The notes under the pieces are model-generated. The model worked only from the letters and a program-made list of their open reading frames with translations, had not been told where the DNA came from and ran no database searches. From contig RPFO01001271.1 of assembly GCA_009746045.1 (NCBI GenBank), positions 1 through 64,000 on the forward strand: a stretch of DNA of 64,000 nt. Direction: 5' to 3'. Origin of the DNA: Mesostigma viride (lineage: Eukaryota > Streptophyta > Mesostigmatophyceae > Mesostigmatales > Mesostigmataceae). Shown here in pieces: positions 29,543 to 38,137 of this stretch. Position numbers and translations under genes: made by a program. The first letter of the stretch is position 1. Every line of letters begins with the position of its first letter.

Positions 29543-30258
29543 TTACTCCCCCTGGGCGCGCTCCGACTCCCACTCGACACGAAAGGGCGCCGTTCCGTCC
29601 ACGGCGGCGTTCAGACGGCCCAGGTACCCTGCTGGGGCGGGTCGGTTGTCGTACACCAGGTGGGCCGACAGGCCCAGCCATCGCGCGCGGTCCCGGGGGA
29701 ACACGAGCGCGTTGCCGAAGTGGGCGAAGGTCAGCGGGTTCGGGAAGTGCGGGACGGGGTCGTCCTCGTCCTCGACCCTCCAGTAATGAACTTCCTCTCG
29801 CGGCTCGCTCCGGCGGGGTCCGTGACGCGGGGCTGTCCGAAGGTCACGACGGTGACTCGCTCGTCCTGTCCCTTCATGAGTGCGGCGGCGCAGACGGCGA
29901 CCGCCCCGCCCATCGAGTGGCCGGTCAAGTGAAGGTCGTACCCGTCCAGGAGCTGCGGGCGGACGATTTCGAGCATGCGGTCGGCGGCCGCGGCGTACCC
30001 TGCGTGGAGCCTGCACGCGGCTCGCGGGTGGTACTCGAGCGACCAGTCGAAGTTGCGGCGGTAGTTGTCGAAGGAGGTGGGGTCGGACCCTCGGATGACG
30101 ACCACTTGTTTCTTTTTGCTGGGGATGGTGACGAGCGCGCCCCGGCCCCCGTGTTCCCAGTCGAGCATGTGCCAGGATTCGGGGCGCACGCCCGGGATGT
30201 AGACGGCCATGGACATGAAGGCGTAGTCGCGCATGAGTTTCAGGAGAGCCGAGTCCAT
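29543..30258 (-). pseudogene. Class 3 (fungal-type) lipase-like protein, frameshifted
   Basis: ATG 30256-30258. The nucleophile elbow GHSMGGA (Ser at about residue 115), the oxyanion strand 'VVVIRGSD' and 'VTFGQPRV' are in the first frame. The Asp region 'DEDDPVPHFPN' and the final His ('GLSAHLVYDN') are in a second frame entered near 29805-29815. Together they form a complete alpha/beta-hydrolase lipase triad. Viral lipases of this type are thought to act on host membranes during entry or exit; here the enzyme would lose its Asp and His unless the break is an error. Confidence 0.75.
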
Positions 30259-30313
30259 TCCCCTTCCATCGGTCCGATTTTTTTTTTCGCGGGATAAACT
30301 GTATACTACTATC

Positions 30314-30667
30314 ATGTCGTACGCCGCCGACGCCATTGCGTCCCTTCAGAAGTTTGCTACCCCAAATGACTTTCTCAGTGACCTGACGTTTGCCTTCCGT
30401 ACCAACCTGGCCACTTGCATTATGGTGGCCTCGTTCCCCATGATCGCCTCTATGATAAAGTCGCGTGCCAAATCCGTTGACCGCGAGTATCGTATTAAGC
30501 AGCTGAAGTTTAGCAGCATTCCCGCCTTTCTTGCTGTTGGTTTGGCGTTTTTTGACACGTGGATGAAGACCGGGGTGTTGTTTTCGAAGAGCTTCATGGC
30601 GTATCTCAACGTACTCATTATCGCGGCCGTGATGTACGCCGCGTGGGTGGTGGCCATAACGGTGTAA
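30314..30667 (+). CDS. Small membrane protein (three segments)
   Basis: 117 residues from ATG 30314, next to an AT-rich leader (TATACTACTATC). Hydrophobic segments at about 30-48, 73-90 and 98-115. First of three small membrane genes in a row on the + strand (gaps of 27 and 24 bp), likely one transcription unit of envelope proteins. Confidence 0.65.
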   Translation: MSYAADAIASLQKFATPNDFLSDLTFAFRTNLATCIMVASFPMIASMIKSRAKSVDREYRIKQLKFSSIPAFLAVGLAFFDTWMKTGVLFSKSFMAYLNVLIIAAVMYAAWVVAITV

Positions 30668-30694
30668 AAAAGACTCGCGCATACTGTATGAATC

Positions 30695-30949
30695 ATGACC
30701 TACTTTGGCAACTTCCGCAACGACCTGTTCCGGTTCATGAACTTTGTCAAGGTGGCGATCTTCGGCCTGAGCGTGGGGATCATCTACATGCTGAGTCGCC
30801 GGGCGAACGAGGGGTCGCAACCGTCCGTGAAGGACGCGTTCTTCTTCGCGGGGTTCGGGAGGCCCGCGGAGGATAAGAAGGATATGGTGGTGACGCCCGC
30901 GATGCAGTGGACGGCCGTGGCCAACGTGATCCTGATGTCCGTATTCTAA
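30695..30949 (+). CDS. Small two-pass membrane protein
   Basis: 84 residues, hydrophobic at about 16-35 and 66-84. Middle gene of the 30.3-31.4 kb membrane-protein trio. Family unknown. Confidence 0.6.
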   Translation: MTYFGNFRNDLFRFMNFVKVAIFGLSVGIIYMLSRRANEGSQPSVKDAFFFAGFGRPAEDKKDMVVTPAMQWTAVANVILMSVF

Positions 30950-30973
30950 TCTACGCGAGTATATATAGCCGGG

Positions 30974-31375
30974 ATGGCCAACAGAGTGATTCCTTACGAA
31001 ATACCCTTTACGGATGTGGGACAAATGGCGAATGGTGCCAACCCACTGCGGCAACAAGCCTCGGACCCAGTCAACGCCGCGGCACAAGCTGGGTTTATTG
31101 CAGGTGACCGAGGGTGGGGGTCCAGGATCGTGGCGTTGCTGTACAAGCCCGTTCTTTTCGCGAAGTTGGCCATCGTCCTCGTGGCGGTCGCCATCCTCTC
31201 CATCATCAAGCCCAAGAGCTACAGATTCTTGGACGTCGTCCACACCCTGATATACGGCAGGCCCAACTCCATCACAAAGCCGGGCAGCGACGAGGTGTTG
31301 GTCCAGCGGGAGGCGACGAAGGCGATGAGGATCATCTCGGCGAGCACGCTGCTCATCGTCGCCATCATAGGATGA
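30974..31375 (+). CDS. Small two-pass membrane protein
   Basis: 133 residues, with 'VLFAKLAIVLVAVAILSII' (about 60-78) and a C-terminal 'IISASTLLIVAIIG'. A TATATATAG lies immediately before the ATG. Last gene of the trio; the repeat field begins directly after its stop. Confidence 0.6.
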   Translation: MANRVIPYEIPFTDVGQMANGANPLRQQASDPVNAAAQAGFIAGDRGWGSRIVALLYKPVLFAKLAIVLVAVAILSIIKPKSYRFLDVVHTLIYGRPNSITKPGSDEVLVQREATKAMRIISASTLLIVAIIG

Positions 31376-32213
31376 GGTACGGGTCACGGCAGTCCGTACA
31401 CACCACCACGTACGGAAATCGGAGACCTCTGTAGTACCAGTAGTAGCATCGTATCTGTATTGAGTTTGGCGGTACGGAATCCTCGAAGCCGTACGTACGG
31501 GTGAGGTCCCGCACTAGTATTCTGAAAACACCAAAACAAAAAGAATTTTCTGGCTCGTACAAGACGCCGAAGATGTGCCGGGGGTTGATGTGGGGCCCGA
31601 AGGTCGCACATCAAAGTCCTTGCACTTCTTCGTCTTCATGGGTACGGGTCCGCGACACACTCAGCAGGATAGGGTACGGAATTTGTCGACCTCGTTATGC
31701 TTGTTTCGTACATCCAGTTATTAGATTCATTTGCTGTACGGAAACACTGTATCCGTTCGTACGGGTGAGGTCCTGCACTAGTATTCTTAAAAGTCAGAAA
31801 CAAAAAGAATTTCTTGGCCGGGATTTTGACAGCCAGCGTGTACTCGATGGTCTGTCTCTCTCTCTCTTTCCCTTTCCCAAAAAAATAACTTAATCAACCT
31901 AAAAAAAAATACTAGTGCGGGACCTCACCCGTACGAACGGATTCTTGAATTCCGTACCATGTACGACCATAGTCAGTATACGAGTAGACAAGAGGTCGAG
32001 AATTCCGTACATGCGTCTGCTCCGAGGCGGTCGACCCGTCTCTCTCTCTCTCCCTCTTTCCCTTTCCCAAAAAAATAACTTAATCGGCCTAAAAAAAAAT
32101 ACTAGTGCGGGACCTCACCCGTACGAACGGATTATGGAATTCCGTACCACGTAGACAAGTGGCAGTGGAAGGTACTACCGAGTAGACAAGAGGTCAGAAA
32201 TTCCGTACCGACT
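31376..32213. repeat. Repeat field between convergent genes (two direct and two inverted copies)
   Basis: No credible gene. Four copies of a 50-60 bp unit: GTACGGGTGAGGTCC(C/T)GCACTAGTATT at about 31497 and 31766, and its reverse complement at about 31908 and 32100. The inverted copies are each preceded by a pyrimidine tract (CTCTCTCTCTCTTTCCC, then CCAAAAAAATAACTTAATC), about 85 bp nearly repeated at 31854-31940 and 32040-32131. GGAATTCCGTAC and GTAGACAAGAGGTC words recur. Outward arms could pair into a large hairpin. Lies between two gene ends, so it may end transcription, or it may be remains of small mobile elements. Confidence 0.7.
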
Positions 32214-33971
32214 CTACTTGTGAGACGGCAGTGGAACGATAGACGATATCTTCTCCACCAGAGACCGCATCTGCTCCCTCGCCGAGAGCCCGGCCTGTCC
32301 GACAGGTTTGAACCACGTGTCCACGAACGTAAGCAACGAATTCTCCGTGTCCAACCCTATCACCCCGCTGCTCTTCATGGACCGTATCTGTCTCGAAACA
32401 GGAGTCCACACGCCCGTTTTGACCGCCACGTTGCAATTCGCCAAGAACAATCCGAGCGCGTTGCCATCCGAAACGGGGGTCGATCCCAGCGTCTCCCACG
32501 GGACGTTTTTCAAGGCTTTCGAGGCGTTGGATCTCCACGTCTGAGGATCGCGTGTCGACCGCGAACGGATCGCGGCGGCCGTCCCGTCCACGTAAATCTC
32601 CGTCACCCATTTCCTCGGGAACATCTTTTCGTACTTCGGGTCGCGGGCTTTGCGCTTCACCATCTCGTCCCAACACACCTCGCCCCTCACCGCCTTCCCT
32701 TGCGTGAAAGTGGGGACTTCCACCACGATATTACGCAGACGATGGGACTTTATGAGATAGTTCGTCCCGGGCGGGAGGACGATCTCCTTCTGGTCCTCGT
32801 GGCCGCCGATCGGCCAGAGGCAGAGGGCCGGCGTCCCGGGCAGCACGTGGATGACCTTGATGCAACAATCCCTCGTCTTGTCGAACTGGCTGGCGGTGAA
32901 GTACTCGTCGTACAGGAATTTGACCGCCACGGAGGGGTCGATCGAAACAGAGACGGGGTAAGGGTTCTGAAACACGTCCCGGGTCCCCTTCCTCGGCATG
33001 TAGTACTCGTTCGTCACCCCCCTGTACACCACCATCTCTCGCCGAAGGGGCGGCGCTTCTCGCAGGATCCTCGCCAGCTCCTCCGCGTACGTCGTCAGGA
33101 CGTAGTTCTTCTTGAAAGAAAGATCCAGGTGGTTGTAGATCCACTTCGACAACAGGTACAGGATGTCCATGAACCGATGGTCCAGTGTGGCGATCTTTCG
33201 GACCACCTGCTCCCAGCTCGACAACGCCGCGAGCTCCTCGGCGAGTGGTTTGCCAACCGGCGTCTCGACCTCTTTGTCCTGCGCGCGCGCCGACAGGTGA
33301 CTCGCCAGAGCGGCGCGCAGTCCCTGCACGTCCGGCCGTTTGCGAAAGAGGTCGCCGGCGTCGAGCTTGTCGAAAGGCCTTCCGTTCAATCCGCGTTCGC
33401 ACAAACGAACCACGGCCGGCCAAAGAGGATCGACGTACTTGGACAGCGGCTTCACGTAGCCGTCTTTCTCGTCCTCGATATCGATCTCTCTTTGCCTCTG
33501 AAGATTCATCGCCCCGTTCCCGTTCGTGAACGACGCCCCGTTGTACGTGTAATCCATCACGATGATAAAGTCCAACCGGCCCAGCGTTCGGAGGTAACTC
33601 AGGCAAGCATTATACCACTCCATATCGATCAGGTCGGACATGTCGCCCTTCACGTACCCGGGCATGGCCTGAAACACGGGGTCGAGGAGGCTGTGGCTGA
33701 ACGTGTCTATTTCCAGCTTGCGGGGGGTCCATTTGATGGGATACGCGAGCGCCATCGCGGACCGGATATAGGAAGGCCCGTCCAACCTGGGAAACTCCAA
33801 CGAGACGACCCCCGTCTTGAACTCGGGCACGCGGCTGAACGTCTCGTCCCCGCTCGACTTGCAAAACCGCCTGTGTTCGTCGTCGACGTACCTCGAGTCG
33901 ATCTGAGAACGGATCGCTTTCACCTTGTCCATCATCCGCTTCTTGGCTTTGTCGCTCAGTTCCGGCGCCAT
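32214..33971 (-). CDS. ADP-ribosyltransferase-like protein
   Basis: 585 residues from ATG 33969-33971; the frame is open further upstream but overlaps another gene there. The N-terminal 300 residues are helical and unassigned. The middle shows the order expected of R-S-E / QxE-type ADP-ribosyltransferases: 'VVYRGVT' (first Arg strand), 'YPVSVSID' (Ser strand, S-x-S) and 'HEDQKEIVLPPGTNYLI' with Q-x-E before the final strand. Such enzymes move ADP-ribose from NAD+ to a protein. The target is unknown; in viruses the family is thought to modify host or virion proteins. The rest has a 'WFKPVGQAGLSAREQ' tail. No lesion. Confidence is moderate because the motif spacing was read by eye. Confidence 0.6.
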   Translation of the reverse strand: MAPELSDKAKKRMMDKVKAIRSQIDSRYVDDEHRRFCKSSGDETFSRVPEFKTGVVSLEFPRLDGPSYIRSAMALAYPIKWTPRKLEIDTFSHSLLDPVFQAMPGYVKGDMSDLIDMEWYNACLSYLRTLGRLDFIIVMDYTYNGASFTNGNGAMNLQRQREIDIEDEKDGYVKPLSKYVDPLWPAVVRLCERGLNGRPFDKLDAGDLFRKRPDVQGLRAALASHLSARAQDKEVETPVGKPLAEELAALSSWEQVVRKIATLDHRFMDILYLLSKWIYNHLDLSFKKNYVLTTYAEELARILREAPPLRREMVVYRGVTNEYYMPRKGTRDVFQNPYPVSVSIDPSVAVKFLYDEYFTASQFDKTRDCCIKVIHVLPGTPALCLWPIGGHEDQKEIVLPPGTNYLIKSHRLRNIVVEVPTFTQGKAVRGEVCWDEMVKRKARDPKYEKMFPRKWVTEIYVDGTAAAIRSRSTRDPQTWRSNASKALKNVPWETLGSTPVSDGNALGLFLANCNVAVKTGVWTPVSRQIRSMKSSGVIGLDTENSLLTFVDTWFKPVGQAGLSAREQMRSLVEKISSIVPLPSHK

Positions 33972-34018
33972 GCCGCTATACCACAAAACGGGAGATAATA
34001 GCAACGAGGGTCTCGGAT

Positions 34019-34258
34019 CTACGCCCCCGCCCCCCCACGGATCTCGATCGCCCTGGTCACCACCGTGTCCACCTCCAGGAACAAGTGGGTCAGCTCCCCC
34101 ACGCACAGAAGCAACAACGTCTTCACGGCCGCGTCTCGCGCCGAGAATCCCTTTCTCTTGTACGCACTGTACGCGATGGCGGCCAACGCGGTGGCTGCCA
34201 CGTCGAACACCGCGACCCCGCCCACGCGCCAAGACCGCAGACTCGCGAGCGCACTCAT
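34019..34258 (-). CDS. Small membrane protein
   Basis: 79 residues from ATG 34256-34258 (ATGs at 34264 and 34276 are also in frame). Two hydrophobic stretches ('GVAVFDVAATALAAIAYSAY' and 'AAVKTLLLLCVGEL'). Lies directly upstream of the ADP-ribosyltransferase-like gene on the same strand with a 47-bp gap. A partly antisense frame also exists but lacks a start. Confidence 0.5.
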   Translation of the reverse strand: MSALASLRSWRVGGVAVFDVAATALAAIAYSAYKRKGFSARDAAVKTLLLLCVGELTHLFLEVDTVVTRAIEIRGGAGA

Positions 34259-34378
34259 TACCATCCGCACACACAACTTCTGCGACGGACTGGCGAAAAC
34301 GGCGGTGGACGCCTGCCGCGTGTCCGCGGTGGCCGTCGCTTACTCCGTGCTACTCCGCGCGTGCATAGACGCGACGAG

Positions 34379-35173
34379 CTAATAACTCTTCCCGGTCCGC
34401 TTCCGATGCAGTTGCTTCGATGCCAACGTCTGTCTGGATAACCCGATCTGTTTCGAGACCGCTTTTTGCGATTCGGCGCTTTTTGCGAGAGAGTCGGTGA
34501 GAAGAGGTACGACTTTCGAGGACCAAGCGGTCCATTCCGGCGTTCGTCGCGTCCCATGCACGTATCTTCTAGACCAAGATGAAGGGTCCGTTATACGGAA
34601 CGGGACGCGACGCTGGAAGGGAACGTCGCGGTTGTCGGGCTCTGGGTTGTCGCGTTTGAACTCGTTGAGCGCTTTCTCCGATATTTTTGACTCTTCGATG
34701 GCGTTTTTAGTTTCTGCTGCGGCTGCTACCTGTCTCTGCTCCATACCGGACAACATGGCCTCGGGCGCGCGTTTGCTCAACGCACTGCTTGCGGCTTGCA
34801 AGTTCATGCGGTCGCCCGGTTCGATGCTCGAGAATACTATATTAAAAGCGGGGGCGGGGAGGGACTCGAGATGTGACCCGCCCGCTTGAAGTGTCGGGTT
34901 GGGAATCCTTTGACGTTTCCCAGACCACGATATCAGGTCCATGGTCGCAGGCGGGTTGTCGGGTGTGATCGGAACGGGTGTGTTCGGCGTCCGGCGTTCG
35001 TAATCCGGCGTCTTCCTCTTCAATCCTTGCTCCTCACCGGCCCTTACGCGATGTCTGCGAGGCCTCGTTCGTTTGCTCATGGCGGCGTGTTGCGCGCACT
35101 TGCTCGATCGGCCGCCGCAGCACTGTCGTCTGCATTGACTTCCTTGCAGGGTGAACGCGCGACACCTCCCCAT
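34379..35173 (-). CDS. Protein with N-terminal Cys/His motif (DUF5763-like)
   Basis: 264 residues from ATG 35171-35173, chosen because the motif starts right there: 'MGRCRAFTLQGSQCRRQCC...KCAQHA', i.e. C-x(8)-C...C-x2-H with a basic follow-up. This small zinc-type motif is common in virus and protist proteins of unknown role, and the same pattern opens the gene at 49970. The rest is low-complexity, basic and probably disordered. Confidence 0.6.
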   Translation of the reverse strand: MGRCRAFTLQGSQCRRQCCGGRSSKCAQHAAMSKRTRPRRHRVRAGEEQGLKRKTPDYERRTPNTPVPITPDNPPATMDLISWSGKRQRIPNPTLQAGGSHLESLPAPAFNIVFSSIEPGDRMNLQAASSALSKRAPEAMLSGMEQRQVAAAAETKNAIEESKISEKALNEFKRDNPEPDNRDVPFQRRVPFRITDPSSWSRRYVHGTRRTPEWTAWSSKVVPLLTDSLAKSAESQKAVSKQIGLSRQTLASKQLHRKRTGKSY

Positions 35174-35283
35174 TGATATGGTGTAATCGCACACAATTGT
35201 CAGGCAATTTTCGATGGTGAAATGGCCAACTTGGGACGCAAAAAAAAATGTCAGATGAACTTGTATACTAGTACCATCCAATC

Positions 35284-35409
35284 ATGGCGTTACCGAAGCG
35301 CGACAAGAAGGGCCGGTTCGTGAAGAAGAGCCACGGCGCCAGGGCCGGCGTCAGGCGCAGACGACGCACGCACCGTCCCCACGATTTCTGGACCGCCTTC
35401 TCCTTTTGA
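35284..35409 (+). CDS. Tiny basic protein
   Basis: 41 residues with 14 Arg/Lys in the first 31 positions ('VRRRRRTHRP') and an aromatic end (DFWTAFSF). An AT-rich stretch with GTATACTAGTACC lies just upstream. Charge alone suggests binding of DNA or packaging in the virion. Short but well placed between two genes. Confidence 0.5.
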   Translation: MALPKRDKKGRFVKKSHGARAGVRRRRRTHRPHDFWTAFSF

Positions 35410-35490
35410 TCCGGCTGACGTGGAGTTAACTTAAAAAGGGCGGAAGTGCATACGGGCGCTCTAGTGCCGTACCTTCTGCCGAGTCGTCTC

Positions 35491-35497
35491 TATAAAA
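35491..35497 (+). promoter_or_regulatory. TATA box upstream of the EsV-1-7-like gene
   Basis: TATAAAA at 35491-35497, about 60 bp before ATG 35555, the spacing seen in the other TATA-led genes of the window. Confidence 0.6.
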
Positions 35498-35554
35498 AAG
35501 CACGAGCGAGGCGCTGGACCGCGCACGACGTACGAGACGCTGGACCTTGCCACC

Positions 35555-36243
35555 ATGGCCGTCTCTCCCCCCATCGTCGGCTGCTACATGGACGTGAAGC
35601 CCACGGACCTCCCGTGGCTGAGAGCCGTGGGGGTCTCCTTCGTAAAGTCGTGTTCCGTCCCGGGCTGTGATTGCAAGGCCGGGTACGCGTTCCAAGACAA
35701 CCCGACCGGCAGCGTGCGGTGCGGGAGACACAAAGTCCGAGGCATGGTCGTCGTGGAAGACGCGCGGTTCTCCGCCGAGTGCGTAATCCCATCCCGCATC
35801 CGGGGTGGGAAGGCCGCGTGGGCCTGCAAGTCGTCCACGAAGGCCGGCTGTTCGACCCGTTCGGACCGTGTCTCCCTCTCCCCCCTCCCAACTCGGGCTG
35901 TGACACGCACCCGTTGGGGTGCCTCAAGGCGCCCATGTACGTGAGAGGCAACGAGTCCTCCGAGCGCCAAAGAGCGAAGGCGACGGCGTCCAAGGTCGAG
36001 CAACTAGAAGACCGCGTGAACCGGTTGGAGTCGCTGTTGGAAACCGCGTTGGCGCGTGTCGCCACGCTCGAGTGCGCCACGAAACGAGCGAGGGAAGTGT
36101 CGCCCGTCGAAAACTTGACGAGCGCCGACCCGGACGATTACATCCGCGGACTGCTCGGTTCCAAGCGGAAAACGACTCCTCCTACCGGGGGGGGCGACGA
36201 GGACTTCGAAGAGGAGTTCGCTAGAGCGCTCACGCAGTCGTAA
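35555..36243 (+). pseudogene. EsV-1-7-like cysteine-motif protein with coiled-coil tail, frameshifted
   Basis: ATG 35555 in context ccaccATGGcc. Residues 30-65 carry 'C-S-V-P-G-C-D-C-K-A-G-Y-A-F ... C-G-R-H-K-V-R-G-M', which is the EsV-1-7 repeat (C-x4-C..., C-x2-H, then G-M) known from brown algae and their viruses. The frame switches near 35820-35850 and goes on with 'HPLGCLKAPMYVRGN' and a coiled coil ('KVEQLEDRVNRLESLLE') to the stop at 36243. Role in viruses unknown; in brown algae one such protein regulates development. Overlaps the convergent gene by 14 bp. Confidence 0.6.
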
Positions 36244-36574
36244 CGGAGGACGCTTCCCTGTACACCGGCTTCGAGGGCCGGAAGTGGAAAAACGCGACGA
36301 GGGAGACGTAGATACCGAACACGCCCAACGACGTGAACGTCATCATCGCGAGTATCTTCGCCGCTTTGCGGTACTTTTGGACGCGCGTCTGTATGGTGGC
36401 GGCGACCCCGGCCGGGTCCGACTCTCTCTGGTCTTGCATATCCACTAACCATTCCGAAGGGCCTCGTTTTGCCGTCTGTCCCGTCAGCAGGGACGAGACG
36501 CCGGACGCGATTGTGGCAACTGCGCATAGTATCAGGATTGTGATGACGTACTTCGGTTCTGTGAACGCTTTCAT
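36230..36574 (-). CDS. Small membrane protein
   Basis: 114 residues from ATG 36572-36574, chosen because an AT-rich promoter-like stretch (GTTAAATAATAATATC) lies just upstream. Hydrophobic segments at about 10-30 ('VITILILCAVATIASGV') and 78-103. First of a group of related-looking small membrane genes at 36.2-38.4 kb. Confidence 0.6.
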   Translation of the reverse strand: MKAFTEPKYVITILILCAVATIASGVSSLLTGQTAKRGPSEWLVDMQDQRESDPAGVAATIQTRVQKYRKAAKILAMMTFTSLGVFGIYVSLVAFFHFRPSKPVYREASSVTTA

Positions 36575-36630
36575 CGCCGTGACATGTACTATACATTTGT
36601 TAAATAATAATATCAAAGGCGTTGGGGTGA

Positions 36631-36803
36631 TCAGTACCCGCCAGGCTGTGCGGCATATGCGCTGGATTTGGAGAAGGCGTTTCGCCACTCTGGCCACTTC
36701 TCTTTGACGAATAACGTCCCAAGCACACCCGCAAATATAGAGGCGAATACACCGACCATCCCAACACTTGAAAACTTGAACACGTTTTCTAACCGATCGC
36801 TAC
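36631..36803 (-). pseudogene. 3' part of a small membrane gene interrupted at 36804-37681
   Basis: Continues the frame of 37682-37789 after removing the palindromic element and one copy of GCTAC; total 92 codons. It starts with 'SDRLENVFKF', near-identical to 'SDRFENAFKY' of the intact gene at 37851, so the two are paralogs. A second hydrophobic segment ('VGVFASIFAGVLGTLF') and a stop at 36631-36633 follow. Confidence 0.75.
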
Positions 36804-37681
36804 AGTTACGTTAAATAGTGCCGGAACCTTTTGCCGCCTGAGGCAAATCGGTCCGTAACACTATTTTGCCCGGAATAACCACTTCCGAGCACCCAAGTTA
36901 ATTCGGCCGAATTAACTTGGGTGCTCGGAAGTGGTTATTCCGGGCAAAATAGTGTTACGGACCGATTTGCCTCAGGCGGCAAAAGGTTCCGGCACTATTT
37001 AACGTAACTAAAACCTGGCCTCGTGGAGGGGGGACGAAGAGCCCGAGACATCCGCCTAGGCCGCTGAGCACGCACCACTAAATGCGCCGGAGCTGCCTCA
37101 GTGAGGATTCGAACCCCTGACCTCCAAGGTGCACAGGTTTTAGTTACGTTAAATAGTGCCGGAACCTTTTGCCGCCTGAGGCAAATCGGTCCGTAACACT
37201 ATTTTGAATAACCACTTCCGAGCACCCAAGTTAATTCGGCCGAATTAACTTGGGTGCTCGGAAGTGGTTATTCCGGGCAAAATAGTGTGACGGACCGATT
37301 TGCCTCAGGCGGCAAAAGGTTCCGGCACTATTTAACGTAACTAAAACCCGTGCACCTTGGAGGTCAGGGGTTCGAATCCTCACTGAGGCAGCTCCGGCGC
37401 ATTTAGTGGTGCGTGCTCAGCGGCCTAGGCGGATGTCTCGGGCTCTTCGTCCCCCTCCACGAGGCCAGGTTTTAGTTACGTTAAATAGTGCCGGAACCTT
37501 TTGCCGCCTGAGGCAAATCGGTCCGTCACACTATTTTGCCCGGAATAACCACTTCCGAGCAACCCAAGTTAATTCGGCCGAATTAACTTGGGGTGCTCGG
37601 AAGTGGTTATTCCGGGCAAAATAGTGTGACGGACCGATTTGCCTCAGGCGGCAAAAGGTTCCGGCACTATTTAACGTAACT
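36804..37681. mobile_element. 878-bp palindromic (fold-back) element with tRNA-like B box
   Basis: Flanked by target duplication GCTAC (36799-36803, 37682-37686). Order H1-S1-H2-S2-H3. H1 (36804-37009) is a perfect 206-bp palindrome centred on CGGCCG. H2 (37142-37342) and H3 (37474-37681) are near copies. S1 (37010-37141) and S2 (37343-37473) are the same 131-132 bp unit in opposite orientation, each bounded by AAAACC/GGTTTT. The whole is therefore also a palindrome around the centre of H2. S holds GGTTCGAATCC, the B box of RNA polymerase III promoters. No ORF. It is best seen as a MITE-like element built from hairpin units around a tRNA/SINE-like piece. Confidence 0.85.
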
Positions 37682-37789
37682 GCTACCGCTTTTCTCCTTG
37701 TTTTTGGCGATATGCATGGAAATGAGAGACAAGATCATCATACCAATGGCCGCGAAAGCGCACGCCATCAAGACACTAATGAGATCCAT
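37682..37789 (-). pseudogene. 5' part of the interrupted small membrane gene
   Basis: ATG 37787-37789. One hydrophobic segment ('LMACAFAAIGMMILSLI') then 'IAKNKEKSGS', identical to the same stretch in the paralog at 37851-38087 (KNKEKSGSDR). It stops at the palindromic element; the rest is at 36631-36803. Confidence 0.75.
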
Positions 37790-37850
37790 TGTAGCAGTAT
37801 AGAGTGTACGGAGAAATTATCGTTAGGGTATGGAGGGTATATCAATCTCG

Positions 37851-38087
37851 TCAGCGGACGCTTGAAAACTCGACAGGTCGTGTCTTAATGGGCTTGTTGG
37901 CAGAATACATGCCTAACCCAACTGCGGTGAAAAACCCTAAAACGAGCAGCCCATAGCCTGTGTATTTGAACGCGTTTTCGAAGCGATCGCTACCGCTTTT
38001 CTCTTTGTTTTTGGCGATCCGCATGGCACCGAACATCATCACGGCAACCGCCAACATCGCGACGGGCAAAAACGAAACGAGACCCAT
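37851..38087 (-). CDS. Small two-pass membrane protein, intact paralog
   Basis: 78 residues, ATG 38085-38087. Hydrophobic at about 4-22 and 43-61, separated by 'AKNKEKSGSDRFENAF', the loop shared with the interrupted neighbour. Tandem duplication is the likely origin. Divergent from the + strand membrane gene at 38138. Confidence 0.65.
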   Translation of the reverse strand: MGLVSFLPVAMLAVAVMMFGAMRIAKNKEKSGSDRFENAFKYTGYGLLVLGFFTAVGLGMYSANKPIKTRPVEFSSVR

Positions 38088-38137
38088 TGGATTATTACAT
38101 AGGTCGCGGAAATTTTATACATAGAGGTATAGTACAC

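Noticed and set aside
29543-31387. 614-codon - strand frame covering 29.5-31.4 kb
   Set aside because: Only its last 90 codons are protein-like and belong to the lipase C-terminus; the rest is antisense to three + strand membrane genes.
31854-32131. CRISPR-like array in the 31.4-32.2 kb repeats
   Set aside because: Only two copies per orientation, long and unequal, with no spacer pattern.
32220-33998. 592-codon + strand frame
   Set aside because: Antisense of the ADP-ribosyltransferase-like gene, Arg/His/Val-rich with no motif.
37010-37473. A tRNA gene in the palindromic element
   Set aside because: Only the B box and a T-arm-like stretch are present. A matching D arm and anticodon arm could not be built, so I call it tRNA-like and not a tRNA.
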